Of a stretch of 64,000 nt of DNA, positions 1 to 12,306 are shown piece by piece. A model generated the notes under the pieces. The model was not told where the DNA came from. It saw nothing but the letters and a program-made list of their open reading frames with translations, and did not search any database. Positions within the stretch are counted from its first letter, which is position 1; each line of letters begins with the position of its first letter. The DNA comes from Paraspadella gotoi (taxonomy: Eukaryota; Chaetognatha). Both the position numbers and the translations under genes were made by a program. The stretch covers positions 26,711,932 to 26,775,931 of the forward strand of contig CM119266.1 of NCBI GenBank assembly GCA_051294375.1, read 5' to 3'.

Positions 1-71
1 CTCCCCTTGAATTTTCTCCTTTTAAGATTTTTAGGGATGAAAAATAAGAACAACCAAAACAACGAAAACCA

Positions 72-113
72 CAACGACAGCAACAACAACAACAACGACG
101 ACGACGACGACGA
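72..113. repeat. (AAC)n/(GAC)n microsatellite
   Basis: AAC units switch to GAC units just before the first gap. The open frame across it (Asn/Asp run) is a repeat translation. Confidence 0.85.
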
Positions 114-144
114 CGGCAAAAACAAAACCTCGACCCAACTTTTT

Positions 145-372
145 NNNNNNNNNNNNNNNNNNNNNNNNNNNNNNNNNNNNNNNNNNNNNNNNNNNNNNNN
201 NNNNNNNNNNNNNNNNNNNNNNNNNNNNNNNNNNNNNNNNNNNNNNNNNNNNNNNNNNNNNNNNNNNNNNNNNNNNNNNNNNNNNNNNNNNNNNNNNNNN
301 NNNNNNNNNNNNNNNNNNNNNNNNNNNNNNNNNNNNNNNNNNNNNNNNNNNNNNNNNNNNNNNNNNNNNNNN
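145..372. other. Assembly gap
   Basis: 228 N next to an AAC/GAC repeat. Confidence 0.99.
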
Positions 373-1087
373 AAAAACAGGAAAACAACAAAAACGTTTG
401 TCTCCCCGACGACGTAAACATTCGCTTCTGTTTTCTTCTTCATTTTTTTTTCCATAAAAATATTTTCCTATTTTTTTTTTCTCGACGCTAAAAGTTGATG
501 ATAAAAGAAAGAAAGAAAAAAAAAGAAAGAAAAATAAATCTAAAAACGTCTCGCGCGTGAATCTTCGTCGAGAGAAGATAAAATATCGAATTCACCAAAA
601 TGACTTTTTTCCTTCTTTTTTATTTTATTTTTTCCTCTTTTTTCTTCTTTTTCTTTCTTATCTAATTTTAATATTATTTCTTCTCCCGCTTCGGTTTTCC
701 TAAGATTTCCCCAGTTCTTTTTGTAACTCTCATCGGTTGTCTAATCCGAAGATAGCAAGTTGAAGTTTGTATGTCTTGACAAATTTAATTTTTCATATCT
801 TTGTTATAAAATTCGACAATATGTCTGTTAAAGATTTTTAATTTTCTTTAAACCGCAGAAAGATTGTAAAAGTTAAGACGTTTAGAGGCAATAATTCATT
901 GCATATTACGCGATACTTACTATTTAGTATGTATATTATGAAGATATTACCGTCTCGACACTACAACCTTGATATCGTTTGCAATTTCTCTTTATCTTCT
1001 CTTCTATCTTTTTTTTCCTTTTTCGTTCTTTCCTCTTTAGCCGCCTTGAGCCTCGTTCATTTTCTTTCTTTCCTTCTCTTCTTTTTC
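373..1087. other. No gene seen
   Basis: AT-rich sequence with poly-T and GAAA runs, then CT-rich sequence. Confidence 0.6.
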
Positions 1088-1135
1088 CTTTTCTTCTCTT
1101 TCCTTTTCTTCTCTTTCATTTTCTTCTCTTTCCTT
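1088..1135. repeat. 15-bp CT-rich minisatellite
   Basis: Three tandem copies of CTTTTCTTCTCTTTC. Confidence 0.75.
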
Positions 1136-1210
1136 TATCATCGAGAAGCATCGAAGAAAAAGACGTTAGGGAGAAAGGGAAGCCGATGCGAGAGGAAAGG
1201 GAGAGAGAGA

Positions 1211-1444
1211 NNNNNNNNNNNNNNNNNNNNNNNNNNNNNNNNNNNNNNNNNNNNNNNNNNNNNNNNNNNNNNNNNNNNNNNNNNNNNNNNNNNNNNNNNN
1301 NNNNNNNNNNNNNNNNNNNNNNNNNNNNNNNNNNNNNNNNNNNNNNNNNNNNNNNNNNNNNNNNNNNNNNNNNNNNNNNNNNNNNNNNNNNNNNNNNNNN
1401 NNNNNNNNNNNNNNNNNNNNNNNNNNNNNNNNNNNNNNNNNNNN
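1211..1444. other. Assembly gap
   Basis: 234 N starting in a GA repeat. Confidence 0.99.
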
Positions 1445-1568
1445 AGTTTTAACCCGCCGACGTTTCTAAACTCTAAAGAGCGAGTTATGTAAATGCCGTC
1501 CCTTTTTCTCTTATGTAGCGAAGCCTTCGTTTGCAGTATTTTAACCTTCATTCACCTTCTCCCTGCGT

Positions 1569-1594
1569 TCGTCGTCGTCGTCGTCGTCGTCGTT
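1569..1594. repeat. (CGT)n microsatellite
   Basis: About eight tandem CGT units. Similar CGT/GAC tracts occur at 5938, 31423, 34509, 50923, 54303, 54718 and 63974. Confidence 0.85.
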
Positions 1595-3116
1595 GTTGGC
1601 TGATGGGTAAGTTTGTGAACGCCTGCCGTATTTGGGGTGAGTATCAGTTCAAGTTTTTACTTGACAGTAAAAAAATTTTTCAAAATTTTTTTAAATATTT
1701 TACGATTTTGTTTTATTGTTTACCTAAAATAATTTTTACTTTGAAAATCAGCCTATCTTAATGTAGTCCTATCATGATTTCCTTACCTTTAATCAATTCA
1801 CATGATGATATAATATATAATCCTTTTTCAAACCGGTTCGGTTCCCGATTTACTAATTTCAAAAATCGTTTTTCAATTTTCGGTTTAATGGTTATGGTTT
1901 TTTACAAATAGTGACTCCTATCATTAACATATATTTTTACTTTCAAGTCTCTTTAATAAACTAACTCTCGACTCTTTTTTTTCCTCCTCAGTTCATCTTA
2001 ACTTTTTTTTTCGCTTCTAATTTCATCGCCTTTCCTAGCACGCGTTTCTCACGTGCAAAGCGTCGCGAATTTAACGAGTCTTTACGTCCCAACCTCTCGG
2101 CCTCACCCCTGTCCCTCTCCCTCTTTCCCTTCCTCACCTATCCACCCCACCGCGGATCCTCTCCGCTTCCCTTCCAGCTTCTTGAAAAAACCTCGATTAG
2201 GTAATTGAGTTCGCCCGTACGAGCCGATGGTCCGTACGAGCGATGGTCCGGACGCGTGCCGAACGAGATTCTCGCGTCCGGGCGATGAAGATATACTTTT
2301 TTATATATTGCAATACTTATAACATCAAAGTCGATACGGAAAATGTATAAAATAATTAAAGAGANNNNNNNNNNNNNNNNNNNNNNNNNNNNNNNNNNNN
2401 NNNNNACGACGACGACCTAAGAAATCCGGATTCGACGACGACGACGAAAAAGTACGACGGTTCGGTGAGACGCGTCGAGATCAAAGGCCGTTTGGATGTC
2501 GCGGTTTCACGCTAAGGAAAATTTGTGAGGCCGTTCATTGGGGCGGAAAGCACGAGTCTCACTTTGCGCCTGTTGCTGACCCGCGCAGTTGGCTAACCTC
2601 TATCGCGTGGCAGTTGTCATGGTGAATAGTTCGTATTTTGTTAGACAATTCTTTATTAATACAAGCTATGTTTGTATCTATGTCTCTTACAATTCTGTCG
2701 TTTGTATGTATACACATTCGATTGATACAGTTTGGGGATATAAAATTACGGAAAGAAAATCGCGTAAACTCGCGACTCGTCCGCGCTTAAACTAAGTTGT
2801 ACGCACGCCCGTTCGTAGGCGGACTCTTAGCGTATCATGACGCGCGGACCACCACGTATCGCGCGCGCGAAGGCGAGAAACGATCGTTTGGGGGCGTGAA
2901 CGCGACTCGAGGTCGATTTTTGTCGCGGAGGACGGAATCCTCGGGTCGAACTCTCATTTCGTCCTAGTTTTCGTCGTCGTTTTCGTCGTAATTTTCGTCT
3001 TAATTTAATCTTTTATTTCCCCGCGTTGTAGAATCGTAGATACTAGTACTTCCTACTTTCTTATTCTAAGTTTCCTCGTCGTTATATTGCCTTATTGTTG
3101 CCAGTTTTTTGTAACG
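1595..3116. other. No gene seen
   Basis: AT-rich to about 2040, then patches of CpG-rich sequence (2200-2290, 2760-2960) with short GTACGAGCGATGGTCC repeats. No supported exon. Confidence 0.5.
2365..2405. other. Assembly gap
   Basis: 41 N before a GAC repeat. Confidence 0.99.
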
Positions 3117-3256
3117 CCGTGAGTACTCGCGGAGTAACTCTATAAGTCACTTTTCGGTCGGTCTGTCGGCCGGTCGGCCGGTCGGTCCGTCGGTCGGTAT
3201 GTCTGTTCCAATTACGTTAAAAATGCTCATAACTTGCATAATAGTTGCATATAGTT

Positions 3257-3440
3257 NNNNNNNNNNNNNNNNNNNNNNNNNNNNNNNNNNNNNNNNNNNN
3301 NNNNNNNNNNNNNNNNNNNNNNNNNNNNNNNNNNNNNNNNNNNNNNNNNNNNNNNNNNNNNNNNNNNNNNNNNNNNNNNNNNNNNNNNNNNNNNNNNNNN
3401 NNNNNNNNNNNNNNNNNNNNNNNNNNNNNNNNNNNNNNNN
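3257..3440. other. Assembly gap inside repeat R2
   Basis: 184 N. The missing part is likely represented at about 48780-48860 on the opposite strand. Confidence 0.95.
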
Positions 3441-3535
3441 TAGCGCCGCCTTCAGGAAATCCTAAAACTATAAAGAAAAACAAAATTCTGATGCAGTGCG
3501 TGTCAGAAATACACGGACTAAGAAAGTTATTGTAG

Positions 3536-3580
3536 TCATGTCACGTCATGTCACGTCATGTCATGTCATGTCACGAGAAA
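3536..3580 (+). repeat. CATGTCACGT minisatellite
   Basis: About four imperfect copies of a 5/10-bp unit (CATGT, CACGT). It forms the tail of the R2 repeat, and its complement is at about 48697-48718. Confidence 0.75.
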
Positions 3581-3599
3581 TATACGTGTTAAGGCAGTT

Positions 3600-3729
3600 N
3601 NNNNNNNNNNNNNNNNNNNNNNNNNNNNNNNNNNNNNNNNNNNNNNNNNNNNNNNNNNNNNNNNNNNNNNNNNNNNNNNNNNNNNNNNNNNNNNNNNNNN
3701 NNNNNNNNNNNNNNNNNNNNNNNNNNNNN
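3600..3729. other. Assembly gap
   Basis: 130 N just after repeat R2. Confidence 0.99.
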
Positions 3730-4140
3730 CTCCGTCTACTTCGTCGTTCGATTCGCCCTCTTCGTCGCGTTGGCGAAAAAAAAGGTGACTCACCCGCCCC
3801 AACTCACTCAAATCCTCACCCTCAATATCGCTCACTATCGCTCTCGACGATATCCTTACCCCAATAACTTACCCTTCATCCCGTTTCCAACTTCGATTTA
3901 TCCCATTAAGAGTTCTCCGCCTCTCATTCTCTGTCACGCCCACTCGACGCAGCCTCGCGCCTCTGACCTCTAGCGTTCCACTTCTGTTGCTGTCTCTTCT
4001 TTGACACTCTGCTCTCGATGCTTTTTTTATTTGCCAAATTTATTATAATGTCATTAGAGCTAAACATTGTAATCTTTTTATTTCTTTTCCTTTTCAATTT
4101 TTAAAACATCTCCCTTTCCTTTCATTTTCATACATCTCCC

Positions 4141-4294
4141 NNNNNNNNNNNNNNNNNNNNNNNNNNNNNNNNNNNNNNNNNNNNNNNNNNNNNNNNNNNN
4201 NNNNNNNNNNNNNNNNNNNNNNNNNNNNNNNNNNNNNNNNNNNNNNNNNNNNNNNNNNNNNNNNNNNNNNNNNNNNNNNNNNNNNNNNNNNNNN
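4141..4294. other. Assembly gap
   Basis: 154 N in low-complexity sequence. Confidence 0.99.
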
Positions 4295-4421
4295 CGACCG
4301 AAAACAAACAAAACAACAACAAAAAAACTGAAACCAAAACAAACGACAAACTTCTCCTTTCAGATCGAAAAAATAAAAAAAAGGGGCGCGTGATCTTTAT
4401 GATCATCATCATCATCATCAT

Positions 4422-4640
4422 NNNNNNNNNNNNNNNNNNNNNNNNNNNNNNNNNNNNNNNNNNNNNNNNNNNNNNNNNNNNNNNNNNNNNNNNNNNNNNN
4501 NNNNNNNNNNNNNNNNNNNNNNNNNNNNNNNNNNNNNNNNNNNNNNNNNNNNNNNNNNNNNNNNNNNNNNNNNNNNNNNNNNNNNNNNNNNNNNNNNNNN
4601 NNNNNNNNNNNNNNNNNNNNNNNNNNNNNNNNNNNNNNNN
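4422..4640. other. Assembly gap
   Basis: 219 N starting in an ATC repeat. Confidence 0.99.
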
Positions 4641-5030
4641 AAACAACATTAAAAATATTTTTTATTGCGTAAAAAAAGATCGAATTGAATTAGCGTTTTG
4701 AATAATAACTAGGCAGGTATATATGATTATCATTATGATTTATATTACGAATATTTCGCCAAAATACTTACATTTTTCATCGCTCACATGAAAGTTTTTC
4801 AAAATATATCTAGATTTCCGTGTGACTTGATGGACTATCTCAAGTCTCCAAAGTCTTTTCCAGTTTTCGAAGATCCTGGAAACTGAAAATTTTCCGTAAA
4901 TGACCGTAACGAACTGAATAAGCACGACTGTTATTGATTACTATTGTTTTAACATCTGAGCACTTCGGACTTTCAGTTAATTCCCATTTAATTTCGTATC
5001 ATAAGTGTATTTTGTTCTGTCACTCGATGC

Positions 5031-5094
5031 TATAAAAGCCAGATAAAAACGGCCTCGGTACCGCTAACCATGAATTCCAGACCTTACCCGAAAA
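5031..5094 (+). promoter_or_regulatory. TATA box followed by a possible tiny first coding exon
   Basis: TATAAAAG lies at 5031-5038, and the expected transcription start would be near 5060. An ATG at 5070 has A at -3 and opens MNSRPYPK, which runs straight into AAAA|GTAAGT, a near-perfect donor at 5095. The ordering TATA, ATG, donor within 70 bp is what a compact first exon would look like. No following exon was found, so chance is possible. Confidence 0.28.
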
Positions 5095-5171
5095 GTAAGT
5101 CCACGGTTTTAGCATCGAATCGACTTCCAATCGTCAAATACTTTCCTGTGTTTCATTTTTCAACGCTATTA

Positions 5172-5262
5172 CTATGAAATTGGGTAGAGCCAAATATGAA
5201 CAATTATTGATTCATTTAATAAAACAAGGTATTCGTGTGGCTGTTGTGGATTAAGGCCCATC
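5172..5262 (+). repeat. Dispersed repeat family R1 (TGAAATTGG type), diverged copy
   Basis: TATGAAATTGGGTAGAGCC is followed by TTCATTTAATAAAACAAGGTAT and by GTGGATTAAGGCCCAT. The order of blocks matches the copies at 19.9 and 51.4 kb, with an internal gap. Confidence 0.5.
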
Positions 5263-6819
5263 CTTTTCATGTTCAACATACCCTTTTTTTTTATACTATC
5301 GTCACAATAAAGCAAAAACTTATAATTATACAGGCCACAGAATTCACGCAATTTATGCCAAACTGTCAACAACACGAAACAGACGCTCTTAAGTTTTAAC
5401 GCACCAAGTCGCCCGTGCGCTCTCAACTCCGCGCGCACGGTCGACACGTCGTAAACGCAACGCACGCTGCGCGCACGATAAAGAGGAGTCGGAAATGCGC
5501 GCGAATGAAAGCATTAGCGTTCCGAGTCTAGGAAAAATCTCGATTGCCACCGAAGCACAATTTTTGCCGAGTTTTATGGCAACTTCGGAGCAGGGTTAGT
5601 GGCGCCGGCCAGACGAAGCCGGGCCAGTGGAGTCGCCTTTTTGCCAGTCGATCGAGATGGTAGTTACTAAGTAAAAGGGGGGCAGGTGGAATTATTCCGG
5701 TTGCGAGCAAAACCAGAAATTTTGCCAGTACATCCAAAACAGAGTGGCGAATCGAAAGTCGCCCAGTCGACATGCCATCGGATGAGACGGCGCGGAACCC
5801 GTAATCGAACGCCTTCTTCCTCAATTTCTTATGATCTCCTTTTCGTTGGCCTCCTTATTCAACGAGGTCGTTTCCATCATTTGCTATATTCTTCCTCTCC
5901 TTTTATTCTTTCATTCTTCTTCCTCTTCGTCCTCTTCCTCGTCGTCGTCGTCGTGTCGTCTTTCCGGTCGCGACCCTCATCTCAAATTGACTTATTGCGT
6001 TCCCCTTTGGTTGACTTTCTCTTCTTTATTCCTTCCTGTCGTTCCTTACCTTTCTTAATTCTCATTACCTTACTTCCCTGTTCTTTCTTTTCCCCTTATA
6101 AAAATTATCATATCGTTATTCTAATCAATACTGTTGTCAACGCGCAATGCATTATTTGCCGACGCTCTTTTATCTATATTAGTTTGCCCACGCGGAACGA
6201 CGAACAGCGATTGTTTACTCGAACTCATTTTCAGCAAGCGGTTGCAAAAAAAAAAAAACACAACCCAAAACCACTAACAAGTTAATTCAATTGTATTGAG
6301 TTTAAAAGTTTTTTTTTTTCTTCCAAGCTGCTGTTTAATTACGATCTTAACGTTTGTCATGAAACTCGCAATTTCTCGCCCTGAAGCGCAGGATAAATCC
6401 TTCGTTCCATGTTTTAGCAAGAAGATGACCTAAGAAAACAAGCTTTGGTTGTTTTGGCGCCTCATGGGCAAACAAGACCGATAATCGGAGAGCGCCCAAA
6501 AAAAACTGTTGAGTAAACTGAATGCACAAACAATTTGGAAGACAGTTTGGGCGAGAACTCCGAGTGTTTGTTTGGCAGCGTCGTTGGAACTGTTGTAATA
6601 TTGACATGGAAAGTAAAACTAAAAAGGGGATTATCGTTAGTATTAGGTGAAGAGAAAAATGCTAGCAGCTCGCAGTCTCAGTGCGAACAGTCGGAGTTGC
6701 GCTCGTTGGTATGATCAGCTCCGAGGTCCTTGAGAGACGCGGACAAGAGAATCCGCGGCCTCTGATAAATGGATTCAGACCCAAAATCCGAATCTCTGGG
6801 GACGAAAAGGGTAAGAAGA
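5263..6819. other. No supported gene
   Basis: Mixed composition. A short non-repetitive block at 6340-6610 is open on the minus strand, but no family or splice site was recognised. Confidence 0.45.
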
Positions 6820-7120
6820 AGAGTATATATAGAGGAAGAAAGAGGAGAAGGAGAGAAAGAAAGAAAAGGGAAAGAAGAAGACAAGGAATAGAAGAAGGGT
6901 AGAAAAAGAAAGGATAAGCGGAAGGAGACGAAGAGATAGAAGAGGGAAAGAGAAGAAAAAGAAGAAGAATAGGGAAGGAGTCGAAGAGATATGTAGAAGA
7001 AGAGGGAAAGAGAAGGAGAAGAAAAAGAAGAAGAAAGAAGGAAGGAGACGAAAACATACGTAGAGGAAGAGGGAAAGAGAAGAAGAAAAAGAAAAAGAAG
7101 AAGGAAGGAGAAAAAGGAGA
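6820..7120. repeat. Purine-only minisatellite, about 60-66-bp period
   Basis: GGAAGGAGACGAAGAGATA, GGAAGGAGTCGAAGAGATAT, GGAAGGAGACGAAAACATAC and related units are each followed by AGAGGGAAAGAGAAG. The plus strand is almost pure A/G. Open frames here are repeat translations. Confidence 0.6.
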
Positions 7121-7634
7121 CAAGTGACAGTAGTGGGTCGCATCGGTTCCTTCTTTCCTCCCACGAGGATCGAGGATCGAGTTTCTGTCGTGGAACTTTT
7201 AATGACGAAACTGGGTCGGTTTCGGGTAAAGTCGAGTCCTGGTAAGGCGAAGAAGCTGCAAGAATCATTACTTGTCATGAATGTAGGGCGGCGGAATATT
7301 AAAGTCACTCACCGGCCAGTTCTTCCTACATATCCAAAACTTCCGGAGTGGAACAAAATAATTGGACTATCTGCATAACAAAAAGTGAACACTTGCAGTC
7401 CTGAAAGATATTGAAAATTAATTTAATATATATATTAATGTTCTAATTATAATCAGGGGAAGAGCTAATGGTTTTGTGTTATGAACCACCGATTTTGAAT
7501 CAAAAAGGCCAAAAGAAGTAAATGCACAACGTACGTTGGTAAGAGAAGGCACGCATTTTCACGCAGGTGCATTTAGATATATTTGTTCGTTGTTAAGTCG
7601 GTAAAGAAGAATGTAAAGAATAAAAAATCGATCT

Positions 7635-7715
7635 CTTTCGCGTCACGGTTTCGCGCCACGGTTTCGCGCCACGAACGCCACGAACGTCACGTCTTCTTTA
7701 CGAACGTCACGGGAA
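7635..7715. repeat. CG-rich short tandem repeats
   Basis: Tandem GGTTTCGCGCCAC and GAACGTCACG units. Confidence 0.55.
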
Positions 7716-8048
7716 CCGATGACTTACGCGACGCACTTAGACGCAGATCGCGCGCTCAAACTCCCGCGTTGTCATGGCAACCGGGAACGCGCGAAGCGGC
7801 GCGGCGGTCGAGACGCCCGAGTGAGTTGAGCTTAACGTCGTTCGGGGAGTTTAGCGTATCGTCACAAAAAGTTGAGCGTAGCGAGACGATTGGCGTCATG
7901 GCCGTTACGTGTGACTTTGCTTCGATGAAATAACGAGAATAATTGTGAGACTTTGTGAGACTCACTTCGCCGCGCTCGTTTTCCGTAGTGACGGGAAAAG
8001 AGACGGACGGATGTTACATTGAGCGGTGAGGGGAATGAGCGAAAATTG

Positions 8049-8050
8049 AG

Positions 8051-8100
<50 letters not shown>

Positions 8101-8117
8101 GAGAGAGAGAGGAGAGG
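8049..8117. repeat. (GA)n microsatellite
   Basis: Interrupted GA repeat giving Arg/Glu or Ser/Leu frames on either strand. Confidence 0.9.
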
Positions 8118-8479
8118 CAATACCTCATGGCGCGGCTTTTGACCTTTCGGCGTTCGGTTAATCGTTCTTTCTTCTGTCCTCTCCTTTTCCAGTATAAGAA
8201 CGGAAAGGAAGATCAATTTTCGGAAAATATAATGTCCTACTCATACGTATTTTTACGTTAATTAAAAAATGATTTTCTCTGAAAAAGAAGAGTTTTATTA
8301 TTTATTTGAGCTTGAACAGTAAGGCGGGCCAAAATTGAACACTTTTTATTACTTCTAGTCCTCTCAAAAAAATTTCTTTTTTTCTTTTATTACTAAATCG
8401 ATTTTCAATGCAACTTTTTGAATTAGTTCATTGGGTTGTTGCACTGAAGCCTTAACAAATAATAGTTTTTTTAAAGAAC

Positions 8480-8706
8480 GGATTCCTATAGAGCTTGAAA
8501 AAATAAATGAAGGTTAGTACTACAATTTTTTAAAATTTTGATAATAAATTGGTTAAAAATCGAAAAAACCTTAAAAAATAATAATCATCATCATCATTAG
8601 CATAATTTTATGGTTTTTTAAAATTTTCATAAACAAAACAAAAAAAATTTAAAAAATTTGTATTAATAAACTTTATCTAACTTTAAAAGCTCTATCAGAA
8701 TCTATT
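8480..8706. repeat. AT-rich inverted repeat
   Basis: The left arm 8480-8540 (GATTCCTATAGAGCTTG...) and right arm 8644-8706 (...AAAAGCTCTATCAGAATC) are imperfect reverse complements separated by about 100 bp. The surrounding 8260-8850 is very AT-rich and gene-free. It resembles the hairpin elements at 44.2 and 59.1 kb in form but not clearly in sequence. Confidence 0.45.
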
Positions 8707-9101
8707 AAAAAAAATTGAAAAATTAAAAAACAATTTTTAACTTTATATAGTAATAAAATAATCTTTAAATGCTTCCGTGCGCTAATTAATAAGAAAAATT
8801 TTAAAAATTATTTTTATTTTCATATTCTCTATCAGTCATTTAACCATTATTTATTTGAGAGAACTTCTATTTTTCAACCTGTTCATCAGATTTTTCAGTA
8901 ATGTTTTTCATTCGGATCACCTCTATTCGTTTGTTTTGGCGCTAAAAAAAAATCACTTGATCGAGCTCAACTCTATTTTCGTTTGTTTTTCCCGAAGATT
9001 TTACGATTCGGAGATTTTTGTACTTTTTACGCGGGGTTAAGTCAGTCAACGGCCGTACGTTAGGCAGATAAGAAAATGGTGCCGTTGCCACCGCCTCCGC
9101 C

Positions 9102-9103
9102 AA

Positions 9104-9148
<45 letters not shown>

Positions 9149-9165
9149 CTCTATCTCTCTCTCTC

Positions 9166-9222
<57 letters not shown>
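9102..9222. repeat. (CT)n microsatellite
   Basis: About 120 bp of near-pure CT. Confidence 0.92.
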
Positions 9223-9223
<1 letters not shown>

Positions 9224-9229
9224 TCCATC

Positions 9230-12200
9230 TCACTCTCCCTCCCGCTAATCCATATCGAAACAACAAACAGGTTCTTTTTTTCAGACGTTATCGTTAACAA
9301 AAGGTCAAATACAAAAGGATGTTTAAAGTAGCCCCCCCACCAACGCAGCTTTTCTCAGAAAAGCTTCTTTCCACTAACCCCAACGACCAAACCACCGTCG
9401 GCCGTCGTCGAGACTTTTGATGCGATCTTTCGTGAAAGAAGATTACGCGGAAGGGGGCGCTGCACGTCAAAGTATGGGAGGGCGCCGTATCTTTTGCTGG
9501 AACAAAGAACATTGAGAATAAAGATGGGCTTATCTTGATGGAGAAAGTCGCATTTTCAAAAAGCAATTTTACCCAGTAAGGCCGCACGAAAACTGAGAAA
9601 AATTTAGACAATGACAATTAATTGAGTTGACCCCCGTTTTTTATTGCGCATGCGTTGGTACGGCGCCAATCGGCGAGTCTATAAAGGATTTACGGTTATG
9701 ATAAGCAATTAAGCATGTCTTAATTGTCTTACGTTAATAGCTAACTTTATTTATTTGTGAATTAAATTTTAAAGAAAGCTTACCACTTCTGTTTGTAGCC
9801 TTTTTTTCGTTTCAATAGAAACAGGTCGCGTTTGCTTTTCACCGTTAATCCCTTTGAATTTGATTTTCTGCCGATGATTCGTTCGAAACCAAATCGTTCG
9901 CGATTCCAATTTGCGTCTTTCCAGTTTCCGTTCGTCGCTGAATTTCAAAGGTCAAATCCTGGAAATGGAAAAACGAAAATCGGAAAACGGAAAGAGAGAA
10001 ATTGAAAAAGGAAAATGGAAATTGGAAAATTTTCGAAGAAGAAGACACGAAGTAGTTAACTCTAAAGAGACTCGAAGTTAAACGATTTAGTTAAGCTGGG
10101 AAAGAATAGTTAACAATGAACACTTACACTGTTCAATGAGATCATTAAACATAATAAACTTTCCTAAGTCTTGTTTGTAGAAGTAAACCATCTTTTTATT
10201 TTATATTCATAAATATTAAGCGAACAAATTGACGCCGTATAGTCCCACTTATTCGGCGTCAAGAAATAGAAGGCGATCACAACTAACATTAACAATTCAC
10301 AAATACAAAACCTGATCACTAATTCACCTTTTCCTTAACCTCATCTCCCACTCGAACTCAAAAAAACAAATCCACTTTCCGATGGGATTCCGATGGCAAC
10401 CGAAAAAAAAAGGAAACAAAATTACAAACAAAAGCCAAACGGATTCTCGAATCTCGATTATCGGCGGCGCCCCCGCACGGGCGAAACTCGCGTTTATTTT
10501 AAATCGAAGATAAACAAAAACAGAAACAAACAAAAGATCTGGGGGGAGGGTGGGGCGCGGAAGAGAAAAGGATTAGAAACAAACGAGAAAACTCATTAAA
10601 GGGCGAAACGGTCTCCGGCGATTTGTTTTGTCTGGCATGGGATTTCGTTTCTAATTTTAATCGAGTACTTTACTCGTTGTCAAGCGCCTCGAGAGGGCGG
10701 TAGGAGTGATGGGAGCAACGCGGTGGCCACTGGAGCGAAAGCTGTGTGGCGAGAGCATCTGGAGTGCAGTGGCGAGGACCGAGGGGGATGAATTTGGGGA
10801 AACCGTAGGCTTGGCGGCATGAGAGACAACGATTCTTGCATGGGTTGGAGCTATGGGAGCCGTTTTGGCCAACTGCAGTCGATCGGAATCAATTTTCGTG
10901 CCTACGTCCTGTGGGCAGCAGTAAATGTAAAGAAGATTAACGTTTGTTATACGGCTGCTCCGCTGCGGCGGCGTCAGCGTCGATTATTTCTCTCACGAAA
11001 AAATCTTTCGCTTAAAGATTTATGGTTCCCGTTTTTCCTCCGCCTTAATTCTCCGATCGATCTCGAATATGATCACTACTGCGACCGACTTCACCTCCTT
11101 CCTCCCCGCGGAAGAGCACACCCATCTCCGATCCATCATCCAGCCCCTGACCCAGACTCGCAATCAATCACCCACCCCTTTTCCCTTTCCTTTTTTTTCT
11201 TTTCTTTTCATTTTTTCCGCTCTTCTCTCTTTTTTCCCATTTTTTCTTCTTTCTTTCCTTCCTCTTTTCCTTTAATCCTTTCCTTTCATCTTCGCCTTTT
11301 TTCTTTTCATTGTTCGGACCTTTTCCTTTCTCCCTCTTTTTATCNNNNNNNNNNNNNNNNNNNNNTCATCGGCGTCGTTGATCATTTGTTGTCGTCGAGA
11401 GGTGATACGGGTGAAACAGTGAAGTGAAACGGTGAAGAGGAATAGAGCGATTTGTTCACGCGAAATCGTTTATGTATATATTTTACAGTTTATTTTTTTT
11501 ATAATAATTGTTTATTTTTATTGTTATTTTTTGCGTATTCATTCAAAAAAATATTTATCTTTTTCCTTCAGTTACTGTAAAAGAAAAGCGATGCCCTTTT
11601 ATTCTTGTATAATTTAGTTTCGTTTAGATCGATAGAATCATTTGTTTTCCGTTGAATATCTTGCCGTGCTCTTCCCCGCGATCAGCTGTTATGTAAGCTA
11701 ACGAACGAGCGTGTTTAAGTTTAATCTTTCACAAGTCTTTTACTCTCAATTCAAACACATGTAAAAATGAAAAGGAAAATACTTTAAATAATGTTTGTGC
11801 TATAAAGCTGCCGGTGTTTTATTCTCTATTCTGGAACCCAAATTGAAGGTTAGTTTATATTGGAATTATATTGATTATATTGATTATATATGTTACTTAT
11901 AAGTTTAAGGTTTAAAGTTTATTTAATATTAATTTAGCATTGTCTATTTTTTGTAGTTTTAACTTCTCCTCCATTGCCTACCATCCATTCACCATTGACT
12001 TGGTTCCTTACTTATTTGTCTACTTACCATGAATATTGGTACCTGAGATTGGAAATTGTGTTATCTCAAAATGTGGTTACTATTTCTGCTTTATTACATG
12101 GTTCTAAGAATATAAGGTTATAGTTAAGGTGTTTTACATGTTAGAACTGTTTGGTTTCCAAAGACACTTATTTGAGAGCAGTTAAACACGAATTTGAATT

Positions 12201-12300
12201 CAATAATTAATTAGGGCACAAATTAGGGCACTCTAGAAGAATAGAGATGAAACTTAGATTTGTTTTATTTGCGATCAGATTATCTAGGTCGCGCGTTAAG
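9230..12300. other. No supported gene
   Basis: Unique AT-rich sequence with a GC-richer block at 10650-11120, then a C/T-rich tract. Short open frames here have no recognisable product. Confidence 0.45.
11345..11365. other. Assembly gap
   Basis: 21 N after a polypyrimidine tract. Confidence 0.99.
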
Positions 12301-12306
12301 AAGCGC

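Larger units (their letters stand above)
3117..3595 (+). repeat. Dispersed repeat family R2, plus-strand copy interrupted by a gap
   Basis: GAGTACTCGCGGAGTAACTC, TATAAGTCACTTTTCGGTCGG, TAGCGCCGCCTTCAGGAAAT and a CATGTCACGT tandem tail match the reverse complement of 48690-48950 block by block. The gap at 3257-3440 falls inside the match. Confidence 0.7.

Noticed and set aside
899-1492. Open frames spanning the gap at 1211-1444
   Set aside because: A large part of each is N, and the rest is CT/GA repeat.
6347-6607. Minus-strand 86-codon open frame, and transposase-like fragments on the plus strand
   Set aside because: Composition is protein-like, but I could not match any family motif or find splice sites, so no product is claimed.
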